64,000 bases of DNA. Source: Ignisphaera sp. (GTDB lineage: Archaea; Thermoproteota; Thermoprotei_A; Sulfolobales; Ignisphaeraceae). The notes beneath the pieces are model-generated. The model did no database searches and had not been told where the DNA came from. It saw nothing but the letters and a program-made list of their open reading frames with translations. Made by a program: the position numbers and the translations under genes. The stretch lies in the NCBI GenBank assembly GCA_038735125.1, contig JAVYNU010000008.1, positions 1 through 64,000 of the forward strand. Reading direction: 5' to 3'. Below, piece after piece: positions 54,541-62,955 of the stretch (positions are counted from its first letter, which is position 1; each line of letters begins with the position of its first letter).

Positions 54541-55044
54541 ATGCAGTACAAGATATCTTTGAAACTTATTACGGCAATAGTGATTGCAGCAACATACTCA
54601 TCTTTAGTCATAGTGCTACAGTTTATTAGCTTTGGCCCAATCCAGATTAGAGTAGCCGACATGCTATCTCCTATAACCTATGTCACAGGATTTGAGGGTG
54701 TTCTTGGCCTGACTCTAGGCACATTAATCGGAAATTTTGTATCGCCTTATGGGATTCTTGATATGGTTATAGGTACTCTATGCACATTTGTTTTCAGCTC
54801 TATAAACTGGTTGCTTGGCAGGGTCTTTGGATATAGAAAATGGCTGCTACCTGTAGTAGCATTGGTGGACGCTCTTGTTGTAGGGATATTCATAGGGGTT
54901 ATCCTACTTGGCGTTGTATACAATGCTGGCGAGCCCATATACCTATTCGCTTTGCTGACAGGCGAAAACCTCGTAGCCACCATGCCTGGAGCTCTCCTGC
55001 TTGTTCCACTCATTAGAAAATACTACCAGAGGTTAGTGAAGTAA
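54541..55044 (+). CDS. queT: QueT-like ECF transporter S component (deazapurine precursor uptake)
   Basis: This membrane protein of about 167 residues has five or six helices. The motifs QIRVADMLSPITYVTG and GLTLGTLIGNFVSPYG match the QueT family, S components proposed to import queuosine or archaeosine precursors. It is followed by its own ABC ATPase and EcfT and then, convergently, queC, which fits a preQ0-type substrate. I use ATG 54541 because the TATA box at 54501 places the transcript start after the ATG at 54517. Confidence 0.8.
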   Translation: MQYKISLKLITAIVIAATYSSLVIVLQFISFGPIQIRVADMLSPITYVTGFEGVLGLTLGTLIGNFVSPYGILDMVIGTLCTFVFSSINWLLGRVFGYRKWLLPVVALVDALVVGIFIGVILLGVVYNAGEPIYLFALLTGENLVATMPGALLLVPLIRKYYQRLVK

Positions 55045-55125
55045 ATTGTTAAGAGGCTGTCTATAGTAATACCTCTATCAGCTTTTAAGCAAAGAATTTC
55101 CTGCCTTAGTGAATAGGTGGTTTAA

Positions 55126-55863
55126 TTGATTATAGAGGCTAGGAACCTTAGGGTTTCTTTCAACAGCATCGAGATATTGAGGGGCATTTCAATAGTTTTT
55201 GATAGTGGTGTCCACATTGTATTGGGTAGGAATGGAGCTGGCAAAACAACTTTTTTGAGGGCTTTGGCCAATCTAGTGAGGTTCGATGGTGATGTGCTTG
55301 CTGGGGGTAGGAGCGTTAAGAAGATGAGTAGAAAAGAGATAGCTATGCTGATTGGGTATTGCTGGCAAAATCCATACTATGGCTTTGTAGAGGCAACTGT
55401 AGAGGATGAGATAAAGGCTATCACTAGGATACTTGGGGTTTCAGGTGATTGGAGAATAGTCGAGCTTCTAGTGCCTAGAGAGTACATGGATAGAGATCCA
55501 TCGACACTTAGCGGTGGAGAGGCTAAAAGGGTTTCTATGGCCTCTATACTAGTTGCAGACCAGCCCATATGGCTTCTAGACGAGCCGTTCACATATCTTG
55601 ATAGAGATGGTGTTGAAGCTGTTGCCAACCTCATCGACTATGGGAGGAGAAGGGGGAAGACAATAATTGTTACACTCCACGAGATATTCTACGCCAATCT
55701 CATAAAGCCAGACACATATGCAATCATAGATGGTGGCACAATAAAGTTTTTTGGTAGGTGGAGCAGTCTCAGCGATGATGAGCTGGTCAAAGCGGGTTTA
55801 GTGCCAAGGGGTGTGATATGTGATACTCTCTGTGGTCCAAGAGGTCTTGGGGTACAGGGTTAA
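55126..55863 (+). CDS. ecfA: ECF transporter ATPase (QueT module)
   Basis: This 245-residue ABC ATPase has VLGRNGAGKTTFL, a TLSGGEAKRV signature, IWLLDEPFTYLD and the switch histidine in TLHE. It begins with a TTG at 55126, about 40 bases after a TATA-like GCTTTTAAGC. Only one ATPase is present, so it would act as a homodimer, unlike the fused pair of the biotin module. The 44-base overlap with the EcfT gene indicates coupling. Confidence 0.87.
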   Translation: MIIEARNLRVSFNSIEILRGISIVFDSGVHIVLGRNGAGKTTFLRALANLVRFDGDVLAGGRSVKKMSRKEIAMLIGYCWQNPYYGFVEATVEDEIKAITRILGVSGDWRIVELLVPREYMDRDPSTLSGGEAKRVSMASILVADQPIWLLDEPFTYLDRDGVEAVANLIDYGRRRGKTIIVTLHEIFYANLIKPDTYAIIDGGTIKFFGRWSSLSDDELVKAGLVPRGVICDTLCGPRGLGVQG

Positions 55864-56395
55864 GGCACCAAGAATTGCGTTTTCAAAGTGGTTCTCAATA
55901 GCGAAGATAGTCCTGTTTATACTATCTATAGTGGTTCCAGTGGTAGCGCCAACAGCTGCTTCGCTTGGTCTCGTAACATCTCTTGTGATACTCCTAGCTG
56001 TGTTGGGGCTTAGAAGAAGCGCTGTCTACACCGTCTTCACAGCCGCAATCCTATATCTAATAATGTTTTCCACTGCTTTTCTATTCCACGGAGACTTGGA
56101 GAGGATAACTAGGCTAACTCTGCTGGCCTCATCATCGCTATCAACAATAATACTAATAGCATCGACAACAAAGCCATCGATGCTTAGAAGGTGGCCAACT
56201 CTATATCTATTCTCAATAGTTTTTGCAAACACATTGAAAGAGGTTGTAGATATTGCAACTGTTTATAGGGCTAGGGGCTCCAGGGGGCTAAGATACGTTT
56301 TACAAGTTGTGGTGGCTTCCATAGCAATGGCTATAGCTAGGACAAGCACGCTTGTGGACTCACTAAAGGCTAGAGGGATTGAGGTCACGGAGTAG
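55820..56395 (+). CDS. ecfT: ECF transporter transmembrane component EcfT (QueT module)
   Basis: This 191-residue membrane protein has about five helices and two clear coupling motifs, YRARGSRG (about 149-156) and LKARGIE near the C-terminus, which are the ARG sites that contact the ATPases. The start is GTG 55820 or a slightly later GTG/TTG, inside the end of the ATPase gene. It converges with queC. Confidence 0.82.
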   Translation: MILSVVQEVLGYRVKAPRIAFSKWFSIAKIVLFILSIVVPVVAPTAASLGLVTSLVILLAVLGLRRSAVYTVFTAAILYLIMFSTAFLFHGDLERITRLTLLASSSLSTIILIASTTKPSMLRRWPTLYLFSIVFANTLKEVVDIATVYRARGSRGLRYVLQVVVASIAMAIARTSTLVDSLKARGIEVTE

Positions 56396-56409
56396 AAACA
56401 TTTATTCTA

Positions 56410-57156
56410 TCACATATACTCTGTCTTGTCCTCTACCCCAGCCTCTCTAAAAGCTCTCTTTCTATTCAAACAGCTTTCACACTTACCACAATGCTTCTCA
56501 AAACCCTGGTAACAGCTCCACGTCTCAAATATCAAGTCCCCGACAAGCTCATAGCATTTTCTTATAACATCTCTCTTCCTCATCATCTCTATGCTGGGGG
56601 TCCATATGGATACCCTAGAGGAGTACTTTCTAAAGTGGCAGATTCTAAACGCGGCCTGGAGAGAGTGGAAACATTCTGGAGCGCAGTCTGGGTATTTAGG
56701 TCCCCAGTCTTCTGCGGGAGCAACATCATCGTATTGAGAGCCCAGAACAACAACGACATTTGTATCCTCTTCCTCTGCAACGGTGTATGCATATGCTGTT
56801 GCTATAGTCGCCATAACAACGTTTCTAATTGGCACTACAACAGAAGGTCTATACTCCTCCTCGACAGTAACACTCTCATCTGTTAGCTGTGTCCCCCTCC
56901 AAAGCCTCTTCATGAAAGACATGTCCAGTATATGGATCTTTTCAACTGTTCCCCAACCCCTTTCCTTTGCAACCCTATTAACCTTGTCAACAAGTCTCTT
57001 GACAGTTTCCATCTCCCTAAACCTAGCTTTGTGTCCATAGTCAAAGTAGAGAACCTCTGCGTTGAACCCTTTTGACAACCAGAAAACCATGCTACAGAAG
57101 CTGTCTGGCCCGCCGCTAACAACAGCTATAACCTTTGTCTTCATAAACGTGGCCAC
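56410..57156 (-). CDS. queC: 7-cyano-7-deazaguanine (preQ0) synthase
   Basis: QueC makes preQ0, the precursor of archaeosine in tRNA, from 7-carboxy-7-deazaguanine and ammonia using ATP. The 248-residue protein has the PP-loop VVSGGPDSF at the N-terminus, VVPIRNVVMATIATAYA and the zinc-binding C-terminus with SCYQGFEKHCGKCESC. The family's extra cysteines near 160-180 (CAPECF) are unusual. It ends 14 bases from the end of the QueT-module EcfT gene. Confidence 0.92.
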   Translation of the reverse strand: MATFMKTKVIAVVSGGPDSFCSMVFWLSKGFNAEVLYFDYGHKARFREMETVKRLVDKVNRVAKERGWGTVEKIHILDMSFMKRLWRGTQLTDESVTVEEEYRPSVVVPIRNVVMATIATAYAYTVAEEEDTNVVVVLGSQYDDVAPAEDWGPKYPDCAPECFHSLQAAFRICHFRKYSSRVSIWTPSIEMMRKRDVIRKCYELVGDLIFETWSCYQGFEKHCGKCESCLNRKRAFREAGVEDKTEYM

Positions 57157-57204
57157 CCCAGCTGATACAGTCCTGTCTTCATGTTTAGCATAGCTTATAA
57201 AGCT

Positions 57205-58340
57205 TTATCTTTCTCTTCCCCTTGACATAACCTCGTAGCACACCTCTCCGTTTTTCTCCATAGACTTTAGAGCCTTGTAAACACCCCTTAATGTGTACTC
57301 TCCATTCTCTTTCCAAATCTCATAGGCAGTTGCAAGAGATTTCCTAGAGAGAGTCTCTATTATACGGCTCTTCAATAAACTGTGCCTCCCACTCCTCACA
57401 ACATGTTTTATCCCGCCACTGAGTATAGCTATAGAATTGCCTATGTTCTCAGCTATGTAGTAGATTATAGCTGATATCGGCTTGGCTTTGATACCCCTTT
57501 GGGCAAGCGTTTTCAGCGCTTCGTATATCTCTTCATCAGATATCCTAACAGTTTTTATCTCCTGGCTTAGCCTAAGCAGATCCGGGGTATTCTGTGACCC
57601 TGCAAGAACAGCTACAATGCTGTAGCTTGTGTCGAACCCTGCTTTCCTCAGATCCTGAATACCCTTTAGAATTGAGTATGCAAGCAAACCCGTTTCAGTT
57701 GGAACCACAATATTTTCTACCCTAGTATTAGATTCATAGACTTCGAAGACTATTGTCTTGAGCCCCTCAACAGTCAATGGATTGAAGTAGCTGATGTAGA
57801 TAAGGCTGTCTCCCCCTGCACTGCAAAGACGTGTTCTTCGCCAATCCAATGTTTTTCGACGCAAAATACATTAGATCATCTACTAAAACTTCAAAGAGGT
57901 TTTGTATCTAGACAGAGATTCTATTAGAGCCAATAGCATGCTCCATATAGTACACAACAGATTTTGTGAAATCTTCAACATATTGAACAATAAACGACTT
58001 GTTGATGGCGTTGCCAAGACTCATAACATGCGATACTATGACTGCTGAAGCGCGATCTGCGTAGGAGCCCGTTGGATTCCTAGACTCATCTTTGATCAGA
58101 ACGCCCTCGATTTTGTATATGGGTGTTAGAGCCTCGCCTAAGGAAAATTCTTTTCCAAAAGATGGTAGGAGGAATGAATATCTCCAAACACCAGTTAGCA
58201 TAGTCAACCTTGAACACAGGGTTTTCATAGTCTATAACGAGAAGACCTCCGCATACTGGGCAAGAGCATGTAGAAGGGGTTTCACGAAAAACAGCTTTGC
58301 AGTTTATGCATCGGAAAAAGTAGTTTTTTCCATTGCTCAC
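57205..58340 (-). pseudogene. Threonine-synthase-like PLP-fold protein, broken by frameshifts
   Basis: Read with frame changes, this is one gene. An N-terminal zinc ribbon (CINCK and CPVCGG) ends near 58195. The next frame continues with SLGEALTPIYK and DESRNPTGSYADRASAV to about 57908. A third frame gives GEEHVFAVQGETALSTSATSIH (near 57790-57850), and the last frame holds YFNPLTVEGLKT and the C-terminus to 57205. At least three frameshifts are needed; the one near 57780 looks like loss of a four-base ATCC repeat. The PLP lysine position (GSFKDR in active enzymes) reads GSYADR, so it may have been inactive beforehand. Confidence 0.72.
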
Positions 58341-58937
58341 TACCTCTTCACCAAGCCAATGAAGTATCTATACACCTTGTCATCTCCTGTGATCTCGGGG
58401 CAGAAGGTTAATGCGATTAGATTTCCCTGCTTTGCTGCAACACCGATTTTACCTGTCAGCGGGCGTTCTATATATCCTGTTATCCTGGCCTCGTTCCAAG
58501 CCTCGACTATTCCAGGAGCTCTAATGAAAGCTGCAATAACATCTCCTATCTCGTCGATGTATACCCTGGCAACAAAGCTGTTTTTCTGGCGCCCGAAAAT
58601 ATTTCTGATTACGTTTATATCCATTAGTTCGAGTGTTGGCTGATTGGTCTCCCCCAAGACCCTGTCGGAAACCTTTTTTAGCCATTACTATAGCCCCTGC
58701 GCAGGTGCCCATAACCGGTGAGCCACTTCTTGCAAATTCTCTGACTGCATCAACCATTCCCTTTATCAACATTAGTTTTCCTATTGTTGTAGACTCTCCC
58801 CCAGGTATTATCAAAGCATCTATGTTTCTCAGATCACTTGGTGTTTTAACATATTGCACTTCTATCCCCAGCCCCTTCAGCGCCTGGTAGTGCTCTAGGT
58901 AATCTCCTTGCAGTGCTAGGACACCTACCCTAGCCAC
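58340..58937 (-). pseudogene. pdxT: Pyridoxal 5'-phosphate synthase glutaminase subunit PdxT, frameshifted
   Basis: The N-terminal frame (to about 58680) has GVLALQGDYLEH, PGGESTTIG and the nucleophile region GTCAGAIVMA. The remainder (RVLGETNQPTLELMD to the C-terminus) lies in the +1 frame. The shift occurs at a run of six A (58674-58679). With one A fewer the gene would be continuous at about 199 residues, the normal length. The triad histidine of FHPE is also changed, reading TFCPE. Both changes suggest loss of glutaminase activity. It lies immediately downstream of pdxS. Confidence 0.8.
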
Positions 58938-58940
58938 CCT

Positions 58941-59978
58941 CTACTCACCTCTAATCTGCATCAGCTCCTCTGGTCTCAGCTTCCTAATATCGATTCCAGT
59001 CATAGACACCTTTTCAGAGACCATTTTCTGTGTCTCAACAACAGTCTCTGGGTCATCGTAGAATGATGTAGCCAAGACTATTGCTCTCGCCCTCGCCTCT
59101 GGGTCACCACTCTTGAATATGCCTGAACCGACAAAAATGCCGTCGGCTCCAAGCCACATCATGAGTGCAGCATCAGCTGGTGTGGCTATGCCACCTGCGG
59201 CAAAGTTTACCACAGGTAGCCTGCCGAGTCTTGCTGTAAGCAATGCTAGTTCATATGGGACCTTATTCTCTTTGGCGTAGACCCAGATAGCCTCGTAGTC
59301 TCCAGCCATATAATATCCTCTAAGCGTTGCGATATCCCTGTTAACAAGCTTCATATGCTTAACAGCCTCGGCCACATTACCTGTTCCCGGCTCCCCCTTT
59401 GTCCTAATCATCGATGCCCCCTCGTATATTCTCCTCAAGGCCTCTGGCAAGTTTCTAGCCCCATTTACGAAGGGTGTTTTGAAAGCCCATTTATCTATAT
59501 GGGCCTTTTCATCAACTGGCGTCAAAACCTCACTTTCATCTATCAAGTCAACCCCTATCTCCTCGAGCAACCTAGCCTCCTCAGCATGTCCAATTCTGCA
59601 CTTTGCTGAAACAGGAATTGTTATAGAGTTCATAACAGCTTCTACGACCTTCAAATCAGCTGTTCTAGTTACACCACCAGCTGCTCTAATATCGTATGGA
59701 AGCTTATCCAGAACCATTACGCCAACAGCACCAGCATCCTCAGCTATAGCAGCTTGCTTCTCGTTGGTGACATCCATTATAACTCCCCCCTTAAGCATAG
59801 ATACAAAGCCGTATCTAACAAGTGGGGTTCCCTCTCTAATGGGTATTACCTCTAGACCCTCCTCCCTGGCCCTATCCCTCAGCTCAAGCAGACCATATAT
59901 GAGATCCCTAAGTTTCTCAAGCCAAATATACGAATCTACCAACTTCAATGCAAACCAACCCAGAGCTGTCGTTGACAT
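58941..59978 (-). CDS. pdxS: Pyridoxal 5'-phosphate synthase subunit PdxS
   Basis: PdxS builds PLP from ribose 5-phosphate, glyceraldehyde 3-phosphate and ammonia. The protein has the TIM-barrel motifs [60 protein letters not shown] and a late [24 protein letters not shown] use ATG 59978 (MSTTALGWF), giving 345 residues; the frame extends upstream to 60032 but there is hydrophobic and atypical. Its amidotransferase partner pdxT, four bases downstream, is damaged, so it may depend on free ammonia. Confidence 0.93.
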   Translation of the reverse strand: MSTTALGWFALKLVDSYIWLEKLRDLIYGLLELRDRAREEGLEVIPIREGTPLVRYGFVSMLKGGVIMDVTNEKQAAIAEDAGAVGVMVLDKLPYDIRAAGGVTRTADLKVVEAVMNSITIPVSAKCRIGHAEEARLLEEIGVDLIDESEVLTPVDEKAHIDKWAFKTPFVNGARNLPEALRRIYEGASMIRTKGEPGTGNVAEAVKHMKLVNRDIATLRGYYMAGDYEAIWVYAKENKVPYELALLTARLGRLPVVNFAAGGIATPADAALMMWLGADGIFVGSGIFKSGDPEARARAIVLATSFYDDPETVVETQKMVSEKVSMTGIDIRKLRPEELMQIRGE

Positions 59979-60039
59979 GGTTATGAATAATAAAATTTGC
60001 TGAACGTTCAATAAACATAACCAAAATAGCAAAAGCCCT

Positions 60040-60110
60040 TGAAATATGTTTCAAACTCATTATCGTAATTATTTTGAGAAAAACTTATTAATCTTGAAAC
60101 AGGTTTCAAG
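60040..60110. promoter_or_regulatory. Divergent promoter region of pdxS and W-rich gene with two palindromes
   Basis: The first inverted repeat, TTGAAA-TATG-TTTCAA, lies at about 60041-60056. The second, CTTGAAAC-AG-GTTTCAAG with eight-base arms, lies at 60093-60110. The second sits just after a TATA-like ACTTATTAATC (60083-60093) and thus over the probable start of the plus-strand transcript. Both read as TTGAAA/TTTCAA dyads and may bind one regulator that controls both directions. Confidence 0.55.
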
Positions 60111-60124
60111 ATCTGGCGACAAAA

Positions 60125-60397
60125 ATGAGTTGGTGGTGGAGCCCATACCCAGGGAAAGGGCCGTGGAGCTGGTTACCACCGCTACTGAGACCAGGTTGGT
60201 GGCTGGGCAGGGGATGGTGCTGGTGGCTATGGTGGCCATACGTAACATATTCATATCCATGGCCCTTCCCAGCAATTCCAGATCCAGAACTTGAACGCAG
60301 ATACCTCGAGGATATAAAGAGATATCTATCAGATGTTGTCATAAAAGAGATCGATAGAAGGTTAGAGATGCTTAGAAAAGAACAAACTAATACCTAA
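60125..60397 (+). CDS. Tryptophan/proline/glycine-rich small protein with charged C-terminal helix
   Basis: This 90-residue protein starts with ATG 60125 just downstream of a TATA box and palindrome. The first 50 residues contain about 13 tryptophans with prolines, glycines and tyrosines (MSWWWSPYPGKG and GRGWCWWLWWPY). The last 40 form a charged helix (LERRYLEDIKRYLSDVVIK). The layout recalls small archaeal DUF5320-like proteins with an aromatic or glycine head and a coiled tail; the match is loose. Function is unknown. Confidence 0.65.
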   Translation: MSWWWSPYPGKGPWSWLPPLLRPGWWLGRGWCWWLWWPYVTYSYPWPFPAIPDPELERRYLEDIKRYLSDVVIKEIDRRLEMLRKEQTNT

Positions 60398-60970
60398 ATT
60401 GATACTACATTTTTATCTGACAATTAATCAACAATAAATCCATTTTTGATTTAACATTTAGAACAAACCTCGTTTTCTCACAACTATTAAAGAACTTCTT
60501 TAATAATTTCTTTGAGTAGTAATTAGTAATGCTTGATGCTACTTTTATTTTTCTAATGTAAGTTTTTGAAACTCACAAATATTGATGTTTGCAGCTACTA
60601 GATGAATATTGAAAAGGATACAATATTCCTAACGTATTTAAAGAATTTTGAATAATGTGACTAACATCTTTCATGTATAGGGAGTGCAGTTGGGATGATT
60701 AGAGGAGTGTTCATAACAGTGTATGCGGAATCAAAGGAACTATAGCTTGTTAGTGAAGCGATCGCTACAATTTATGACTTTTAACTTAGTAACATATGTC
60801 TCGTGCATCTTCCCCAGGCCTCAATCAAAGAAATAATTTTTAATCTACATATATTATAGCTATTGTGTTTTTATGCTTTGAACCCTATGTGTATGGCAAA
60901 TAGTTGACAAAGATGTGAAGTAGGATGTGTAAAGTATCTCTGCGAAGCATACTCTAATGGTGTTCTTGAA
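60398..60970. other. Intergenic region, AT-rich, one palindrome
   Basis: In more than 570 bases I see no gene. A perfect inverted repeat with nine-base arms (ATTAAAGAA and TTCTTTAAT around C) lies at 60486-60504. Near 60697 a 16-codon frame starts with ATG and stops early, perhaps a remnant. The rest is without recognisable structure. Confidence 0.5.
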
Positions 60971-62678
60971 CTAGGGCATGAGTTTATGTTTTCTATTTTC
61001 TTGGTGTGGCGAATGCGGCTTTATGTAGTGTTTGACCAGCTCGAGTATTACTGTAACTACTGTTGCTAGCCATGTGAATAGCGTGGCTAGAGTGTATAGA
61101 GGCTCTCTGGGAAGTAGCTTAGAGGTTGTTTCAAGTAGTATATGGATTTGAAGCGCTAGCGCGAGCCCACCTATGAGGAGATCTAGTGCTTTTCCAAGTG
61201 TTTCGCCAAGTCTTTCGGTGGGTATTGTAATATACTTTAAAATGTTGCCAAATAGTACTCTCAAGGTTCTTATAAAGACTATCATTATAGCTGTAGACGA
61301 GATGATTGCTGAAGCCATGGCAATAAATGGAGGCATGTTATATTTCTCAACAGCGTTCACTACAAGAGAGTTTGTGTACGTGAATAATAATGTAGATGCT
61401 GTAAACCTTATTATTGGTGACAACATAACTGTTGCCACATCCACTCTCTTGACATAGACATCGGCAAGATTTTTGAAGAAACCAGCTATTTTGGTCGGTG
61501 CAATACTCTCGATGTAAATTGTTTTCGTGACTATTCTGGGCGTTGCAACTCCGAATAGCATTATCGTAGTAAGCACAGCTACTGTAAAACTGTGGATTTA
61601 AGCAACACACCCCTCTCTACAAGCATATCCGTAAACACTATACCCATTTCGCTTAGTGGTGTGAGGTACAAGGCCAAGGTAGCGCTATCAGAGATTCTAT
61701 AACCTGTAAAGAGTGCTGCTATAAGCAATCCGATTGCTCTAGCCACGTAGGCTACCAACCCAAGCATTACACCAACTAGTACTATGTCTAAGCTTTGTCC
61801 AGAGCCTATCCCCAGATATAGTTGCGAACCTAGGGAGGTGAAGTATAGTAAAAAGCCCAAGGCTCCTCAACCCATTGACCATATCAGCAATGTCATTGAG
61901 TTTGAGAAAGGCTGAGAATGAGATCCCTGCTATAAATGCTCCGAAAAGAGGTGGAAGACCAGCCGCTGATGCTATAGAGGCGAAGAGGATTGCAAAACCA
62001 GTGGCCACCACAAACTTGTTTTCCCTATCAGCTATAAACCTTGTTCTACTCAAAAATTTGAGCAAAAACCTTGAGAGAGCTAGTAAAAGCACTATAAGAC
62101 CGGCAACAATAATGATTTGGACAAAGGCTTCGAGAGGAATTTTAGATAGTGAAACACCCACAACAAAGAGTAGTGTGAAGAATGTGAAGTGAAGAAGATC
62201 CTCTACACTTGTCTGCATAACAGCTCTAGCATAAAGAGATGGTTTTACATTGGAAAAGGATTTAGACAAAGCTGCTACAGCCATGCTAGAGCCGTTGATA
62301 AGCAGAAGAAATAGGACCATCCTTTCAACATATCCGAACTCAAGTAGCCAAGACAAAAAGCCGCTGAAAACCCATAGAATAGCGTATAGTATTAGCTCAG
62401 AAGCTACAACACTACGGATATTCTCAACAATTTTGTAAAAACCTATAGAGTTGCCAAGGATGAAAGAAAATAAGGTTAGGCCAAGCCACCTCAGAGACTC
62501 GCCATAGCTAAGACTAGACACAACATCGATACCAAACCACGTTAAAACAGCCGAGGCCACTACACCACCAAGGATATACCCAACAACATCAGATAAACCA
62601 AACCTTCGAAATAGCCAGGAGAAAAGCGAGCCAGCGACAAGAAGAAAAAATAATCATTGCAACATCCACAAGCAACAC
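60971..62678 (-). pseudogene. CPA2-type cation:proton antiporter, broken by frameshifts
   Basis: The frames at 62660-62560, 61739-62560, 61579-61860 and 60971-61576 are consecutive parts of one KefB/NapA-like antiporter of about 560 residues. The N-terminal helix leads to RRFGLSDVVGYILGG, later helices have GLPPLFGAFIAGISF, and a LTPLSEMGIVF segment precedes the C-terminal helices. Shifts are needed at a run of six T (about 62648), near 61860-61875 and near 61585. The first is a single-base homopolymer change, so either decay or sequence error is possible. The C-terminal 80 residues form extra helices. Confidence 0.7.
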
Positions 62679-62955
62679 CTAATACACTATACAGCATCTC
62701 TTCTGCGAAACACATTATTGATTTCCAATAACACTAAATTATTAGCTTTTTGCAACTTTTGCTAATTCAAAACATCTCTTTGCATGCTAAGAAGACATAT
62801 AGGAGATCTTCATATTTGATGTTATCAGCAATGGTATTGGGAAATGCGCATGGATTTAAATACAGCAATGGGTTGTCTTCAACACCAGTTTTTTGATGTG
62901 CATAACAATAGTGTCTAAGCAACTGATTGTAATTGACAAAAATTGATGGAATTGC

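Noticed and set aside
60069-60342. Minus-strand genes overlapping the W-rich gene
   Set aside because: These frames are rich in His, Ser and Thr simply because they are complements of TGG/GGN-rich codons; the plus-strand gene has the promoter and start context.
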